Shown here: piece after piece, positions 61,179 through 64,000 of the stretch | Layout: each line of letters begins with the position of its first letter | Numbering within the stretch: position 1 is the stretch's first letter | Source of the DNA: CAHJXF01 sp038254545 | GTDB taxonomy: Bacteria; Pseudomonadota; Gammaproteobacteria; Burkholderiales; Burkholderiaceae_D | Reading direction: 5' to 3' | Assembly (NCBI GenBank): GCA_038254545.1 | Contig: JBBSGB010000012.1 | Location: 34,709 to 98,708, forward strand | Length of the DNA stretch: 64,000 nucleotides | The notes under the pieces: model-generated | Seen by the model: the letters and a program-made list of their open reading frames with translations, nothing else | Database searches by the model: none | Told to the model about the DNA's origin: nothing | Made by a program: the position numbers and the translations under genes

Positions 61179-62243
61179 TTGGGACCGCGCAAACCCCTCA
61201 ATGACGGCTTGGTCGTCGCGCTGCTCGCAGCCGCATTGTTCGGCGCGAGCACGCCTCTTGCCAAGCTTCTGATCGGCGAACTGCCGCCACTGTTGCTGGC
61301 GGGCGTGCTCTATCTGGGCAGCGGCCTCGGCCTCTCGATCTGGTACGCGATCAGACGCCTGATCGCGCGCGCCGCACCGCACGATCGATTGCGTCGCAGC
61401 GATATACCTTGGCTTGCCGGCGCCATCTTCGCGGGGGGTGTCGTCGGACCCGCGCTGTTGATGATCGGGCTCGTCAACACCGCTGCGTCCACGGCATCCT
61501 TGCTGCTCAACATGGAAGGCGTTCTGACCGCGCTGCTCGCATGGTTCGTCTTCAGAGAAAACTTCGACGCGCGTATCGCACTGGGCATGGGAATGATCAT
61601 CGCGGCGGGTCTGTTGCTGGCATGGCAGGAAGGCCTCGCGGCAGGCGCACCGTGGGGAGCACTCGCGATCGTCGGTGCCTGTCTGGCTTGGGGGATCGAC
61701 AACAACCTGACGCGCAAGGTGTCGGCGAGCGACGCTGTCCAGATCGCATGCTGGAAAGGACTGATCGCCGGGACAGTCAACGTTGCAGCCGCGCTCTCGA
61801 TCGGCAACCGCCTTCCCGCGCTACCGGTGATGCTTGGCGCCGCACTGGTCGGCTTCTTCGGGTACGGACTCAGCCTGGTCCTGTTTGTCGTGGCGCTCCG
61901 CAATCTCGGCACGGCGCGCACCGGCGCGTACTTTTCGATCGCGCCATTCTTTGGCGCAGCGCTGTCGCTGCTGCTGTTCGCGAGCGTACCGGGCGCCTTG
62001 TTCTGGATCGCCGCGGTATTGATGCTCGCGGGAGTCTGGCTGCACGTTTCCGAGAACCACGCGCATGGGCACACGCACGAACCGATGCAGCATGCTCATG
62101 GGCACTCGCACGACGCGCACCATCGCCACACTCACGACTTCGAATGGGACGGCAAGGAGCCTCACGCGCATGCGCATCGGCACGATCGGTTGGCGCACGC
62201 GCACGCGCACTATCCGGATATCCATCATCGCCATACGCATTGA
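61179..62243 (+). CDS. EamA-family (DMT) transporter with His-rich C-terminal tail
   Basis: A 354-residue drug/metabolite-type transporter with ten helices in two EamA repeats (LLAAALFGASTPLAKLLIGEL near the start; GACLAWGIDNNLTRKVSASDA opening the second). Residues ~294-354 form a cytoplasmic or periplasmic tail in which nearly half the residues are His (HAHGHTHEPMQHAHGHSH and so on), suggesting metal binding. Start is a TTG at 61179 with AAGGA upstream; no ATG fits before the first helix. Substrate unknown. Confidence 0.88.
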   Translation: MGPRKPLNDGLVVALLAAALFGASTPLAKLLIGELPPLLLAGVLYLGSGLGLSIWYAIRRLIARAAPHDRLRRSDIPWLAGAIFAGGVVGPALLMIGLVNTAASTASLLLNMEGVLTALLAWFVFRENFDARIALGMGMIIAAGLLLAWQEGLAAGAPWGALAIVGACLAWGIDNNLTRKVSASDAVQIACWKGLIAGTVNVAAALSIGNRLPALPVMLGAALVGFFGYGLSLVLFVVALRNLGTARTGAYFSIAPFFGAALSLLLFASVPGALFWIAAVLMLAGVWLHVSENHAHGHTHEPMQHAHGHSHDAHHRHTHDFEWDGKEPHAHAHRHDRLAHAHAHYPDIHHRHTH

Positions 62244-62330
62244 CCCGACGACGGCTAGCCGAGCGCTCTCCCGTCTGCGTTCGACCAACGATCCTTGCTC
62301 GCCGCGATGTCCTTGAAGAAACCTGATGCC

Positions 62331-62543
62331 ATGAGCGACCCCGTCCTCGAATCGGTGCTGAGCTGTCCGCAATGCGGCTTCGCTCAACGCATGACCATGC
62401 CCACCGACGCATGCCTTTTCTTCCACGAATGCGTGCAATGCAGAGTCGTGTTGCGTCCTCGATCAGGCGACTGCTGCGTGTTCTGCAGCTACGGCTCCGT
62501 CAAGTGTCCGCCGGTGCAACAGCGGAGCGGGTGTTGCGGATAG
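62331..62543 (+). CDS. Small Cys-rich GDCCVFCSYG protein
   Basis: A 70-residue protein starting MSDPVLESVLSCPQCGFAQ. It has a CPQCG pair, CLFFHECVQC, and GDCCVFCSYGSVKCPPVQ, a highly characteristic motif of small uncharacterised proteobacterial proteins; with nine or more Cys it likely binds zinc or another metal. An upstream ATG at 62307 could add eight residues. It lies 87 bases after the EamA gene in the same direction, beside other metal-linked genes. Confidence 0.78.
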   Translation: MSDPVLESVLSCPQCGFAQRMTMPTDACLFFHECVQCRVVLRPRSGDCCVFCSYGSVKCPPVQQRSGCCG

Positions 62544-62616
62544 GCGTTCCATGCGATCTCGCGCCTGACAATCCTGTCAGCGTCCGTCGGGTTGCAAGAC
62601 GTGTCGGACCGAGCGT

Positions 62617-63135
62617 TCATGAACCTGGTCGGTCGCGCTGCTTGCGCTGCCCGTATTGGGTGATGCCATGCGGCTTGTAGATCCCCAGCGCTGCGGCGAC
62701 GAGCAGCACCAGCAGGCCGCCGCCGGCATGGGCCACCAGTGGGCTTCTCAACCCGCGCAGATCGCCACCGGACAATGTCGTGTCTGCTGTCACGTCTGCC
62801 ATGTCGCTGATCGGCTGCACCTTCAGCAGCAGGACGGTCGTGGCAAGGACGGTGAGCAGCAGCTTCACCAGGACCCAGTAGTGTCGGAACAAGCCCCACG
62901 TGGTCCCCAGTGATTGGATTAGCCCGGTGAGCAGTGAGACCAGGCTCAACGGGACGATGACAAACCAGGTCGTCAACTCATTCGCGATATCGGCGGCACG
63001 CACCATCTGGACGTCCTCGCTGGTCAGGCCGGCGATGGCGAGAGCCAGGAATCCGGCGACCGCGCCGACCCAACCGACCGAGGAAGTCACATGCGCGACG
63101 AGCACGATTTTGCGGATGCGCGGACTCATGATCAT
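62617..63135 (-). CDS. Conserved four-helix inner-membrane protein
   Basis: A 172-residue protein with four hydrophobic segments (KIVLVAHVTSSVGWVGAVAGFLALAIAG, WFVIVPLSLVSLLTGLIQSLG, YWVLVKLLLTVLATTVLLL and HAGGGLLVLLVAAALGIY). His residues in helices 1 and 4 (AHVTSS, VAHAGG) and in FRHYW could ligate metal or haem. It resembles the small DUF2269/CopD-like membrane proteins; the assignment is tentative. The start ATG at 63135 overlaps the stop of the upstream gene (ATGA). Confidence 0.72.
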   Translation of the reverse strand: MIMSPRIRKIVLVAHVTSSVGWVGAVAGFLALAIAGLTSEDVQMVRAADIANELTTWFVIVPLSLVSLLTGLIQSLGTTWGLFRHYWVLVKLLLTVLATTVLLLKVQPISDMADVTADTTLSGGDLRGLRSPLVAHAGGGLLVLLVAAALGIYKPHGITQYGQRKQRDRPGS

Positions 63136-63356
63136 GGCTTGCGCACCCCATGTTCCGCATGGGCGCCTGCGTTGCCGGACGGCGCGTGGAGTCCCGGGCC
63201 ATGCTCGACTCCGGCGAGGAACGAGACGACGAACAGCAAAGCCAGGGCGATGACGACGAATCCGAATACCTTCACCCAGCGCGGCATGCCGGGGCTCGAT
63301 CCGCGGTCGAGCTTCTCGCGGGTGTCGTTGTCGTTGTCTAGGGACGGGTCAGCCAT
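63132..63356 (-). CDS. Small single-span membrane protein
   Basis: A 74-residue protein: acidic N-terminus (MADPSLDNDNDTREKLDRGS), one helix (VKVFGFVVIALALLFVVSFLAG), and a Gly/His-rich end (EHGPGLHAPSGNAGAHAEHGV). No family is certain. It is the first gene of the two-gene unit controlled by the promoter at 63408-63436 and is coupled to the four-helix protein. Confidence 0.72.
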   Translation of the reverse strand: MADPSLDNDNDTREKLDRGSSPGMPRWVKVFGFVVIALALLFVVSFLAGVEHGPGLHAPSGNAGAHAEHGVRKP

Positions 63357-63407
63357 TTACATCTCCTCCGTCGCCTCGTCGCCACGGCCCAGATCCATGA
63401 GGGTGAT

Positions 63408-63436
63408 AATTTATCGAGACATAATGTCTATGTCAA
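63408..63436 (-). promoter_or_regulatory. Sigma70 promoter with palindromic operator in the spacer
   Basis: On the minus strand TTGACA (63436-63431) and TAAATT (63413-63408) are separated by exactly 17 bases, a near-ideal sigma70 promoter for the gene starting at 63356. The perfect palindrome AGACAT-A-ATGTCT (63417-63429) lies within the spacer, where a bound repressor would block RNA polymerase. The divergent TetR gene is the obvious candidate repressor. Confidence 0.7.
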
Positions 63437-63476
63437 GTCACAGTGTATCGACATCGTCATATCCTATACTGCGTCG

Positions 63477-64000
63477 ATGCCCAAGCTGTGGAACAACACG
63501 ATCGAGGCGCACCGCCGCGCCGTGCGCGACGCGACGCTGGACGCCACTGCGGCGCTTGTGGCCGAGCACGGCCTGGCGTCGGTAACGATGTCGCAGATCG
63601 CCAAGGACACCGGCATCGGACGCGCGACGCTGTACAAGTACTTCGCTGACGTCGAAGCGATCCTGATCGCCTGGCACGAACGCCAGGTCGCCGGCCACCT
63701 CGAGCATCTAGTCGAGGTCCGCGATCAGGCCGTCGGCGAGCGGCTCAAGGCGGTATTGGAGGCCTACGCGCTCATTACCCATCAGCACCACGGCGACGAG
63801 CTCGCAGCACTTCTGCATCGAGGCGAGCACGTCGCTCGAGCTCGGCAGCACCTCAGCGGCTTCATCCGCGATCTGTGTGCCGAAGGCGCCAGGACCGGCG
63901 ATTACCGGGATGATGTTCCGCCTGGCGAGCTCGCGACCTACTGCCTTCACGCCCTCGCGGCAGCCGGCAGCTTGCCGTCCAAGGCCGCAGTCCGCCGGCT
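63477..64000 (+). CDS. TetR family transcriptional regulator (runs off right edge)
   Basis: At least 174 residues, open to the window end. The N-terminal HTH is clear: ATAALVAEHGLASVTMSQIAKDTGIGRATLYKYFADVEAILIAWHERQ (residues ~22-70), the usual TetR helix-turn-helix ending in LYKYF. The remainder is helical with an AGSLPSKAAVRR segment at the edge. Start ATG at 63477. It is divergent from the two membrane-protein genes and probably regulates them through the palindrome at 63417-63429. Confidence 0.9.
   Translation, partial: MPKLWNNTIEAHRRAVRDATLDATAALVAEHGLASVTMSQIAKDTGIGRATLYKYFADVEAILIAWHERQVAGHLEHLVEVRDQAVGERLKAVLEAYALITHQHHGDELAALLHRGEHVARARQHLSGFIRDLCAEGARTGDYRDDVPPGELATYCLHALAAAGSLPSKAAVRR

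Overview
The window is high-GC proteobacterial DNA. Its gene order and families point to a betaproteobacterium, most likely Burkholderiales: mltG-tmk-holB-pilZ in a row, a yciB-bolA-parvulin block next to msrB, aceK, a LysR regulator divergent from a pirin, and a complete LivFGMH/LivJ-type transporter among CoA-ester enzymes. This placement is inferred from gene order; no rRNA or tRNA gene is visible to confirm it.

Left part (1-9 kb): core genes. On the minus strand are mltG, tmk, holB and pilZ, then the start of a GNAT acetyltransferase. Divergent from mltG run ygfZ, a DUF4936 protein, an NRDE/TANGO2-like protein and an MFS transporter. They converge on an S9 prolyl oligopeptidase gene that carries a single-base frameshift.

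Middle part (9-33 kb): a long minus-strand accessory-metabolism region. It has a Ser/Thr/Pro-rich lipoprotein; an overlapping set of epoxide-hydrolase-like, SDR, acetyltransferase and GST genes; a class II aldolase and a CurA-like reductase; a hotdog thioesterase overlapping eutC and eutB with no other eut genes; and then an SDR, a 608-residue acyl-CoA dehydrogenase, two small related exported proteins, thiolase, a FadB/FadJ-like bifunctional enzyme, the ABC amino-acid/carboxylate importer and an acyl-CoA ligase. Together the dehydrogenase, bifunctional enzyme, thiolase, ligase and importer form a plausible uptake, CoA-activation and beta-oxidation set.

33-44 kb: housekeeping and stress genes on the plus strand: selO, msrB, yciB, bolA, parvulin, aceK, a small monooxygenase, pirin (with its divergent LysR gene), DoxX, cytochrome b561 and three tandem YceI proteins.

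44-59 kb: a copper-handling island. A plus-strand operon encodes a small Cys-containing exported protein, CusC/CusB/CusA-type efflux (CusB carries both a heavy-metal-binding N-terminal domain and a CusF-like C-terminal domain) and a PII-like protein. Converging on it is a long minus-strand operon: Met-rich protein, BNR/YCF48-like protein, cytochrome c, DUF411 protein, a fused PCu(A)C/SCO relic, two thioredoxin-fold proteins, a Met-rich multicopper oxidase, a small membrane protein and CcdA. At its right edge sit a second small Cys-containing exported protein and a decayed cusA 3' fragment, so the island has been duplicated and then eroded.

59-64 kb: phosphoglucomutase, an EamA transporter with a very His-rich tail, a small Cys-rich GDCCVFCSYG protein, and two membrane proteins transcribed divergently from a TetR regulator that runs off the right edge. 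A perfect palindrome sits inside the divergent promoter.

No CRISPR array, insertion sequence, prophage, tRNA or rRNA was found. No gene-free stretch of more than 300 bases remains once the relics are counted; 58470-58744 is the largest unexplained gap.
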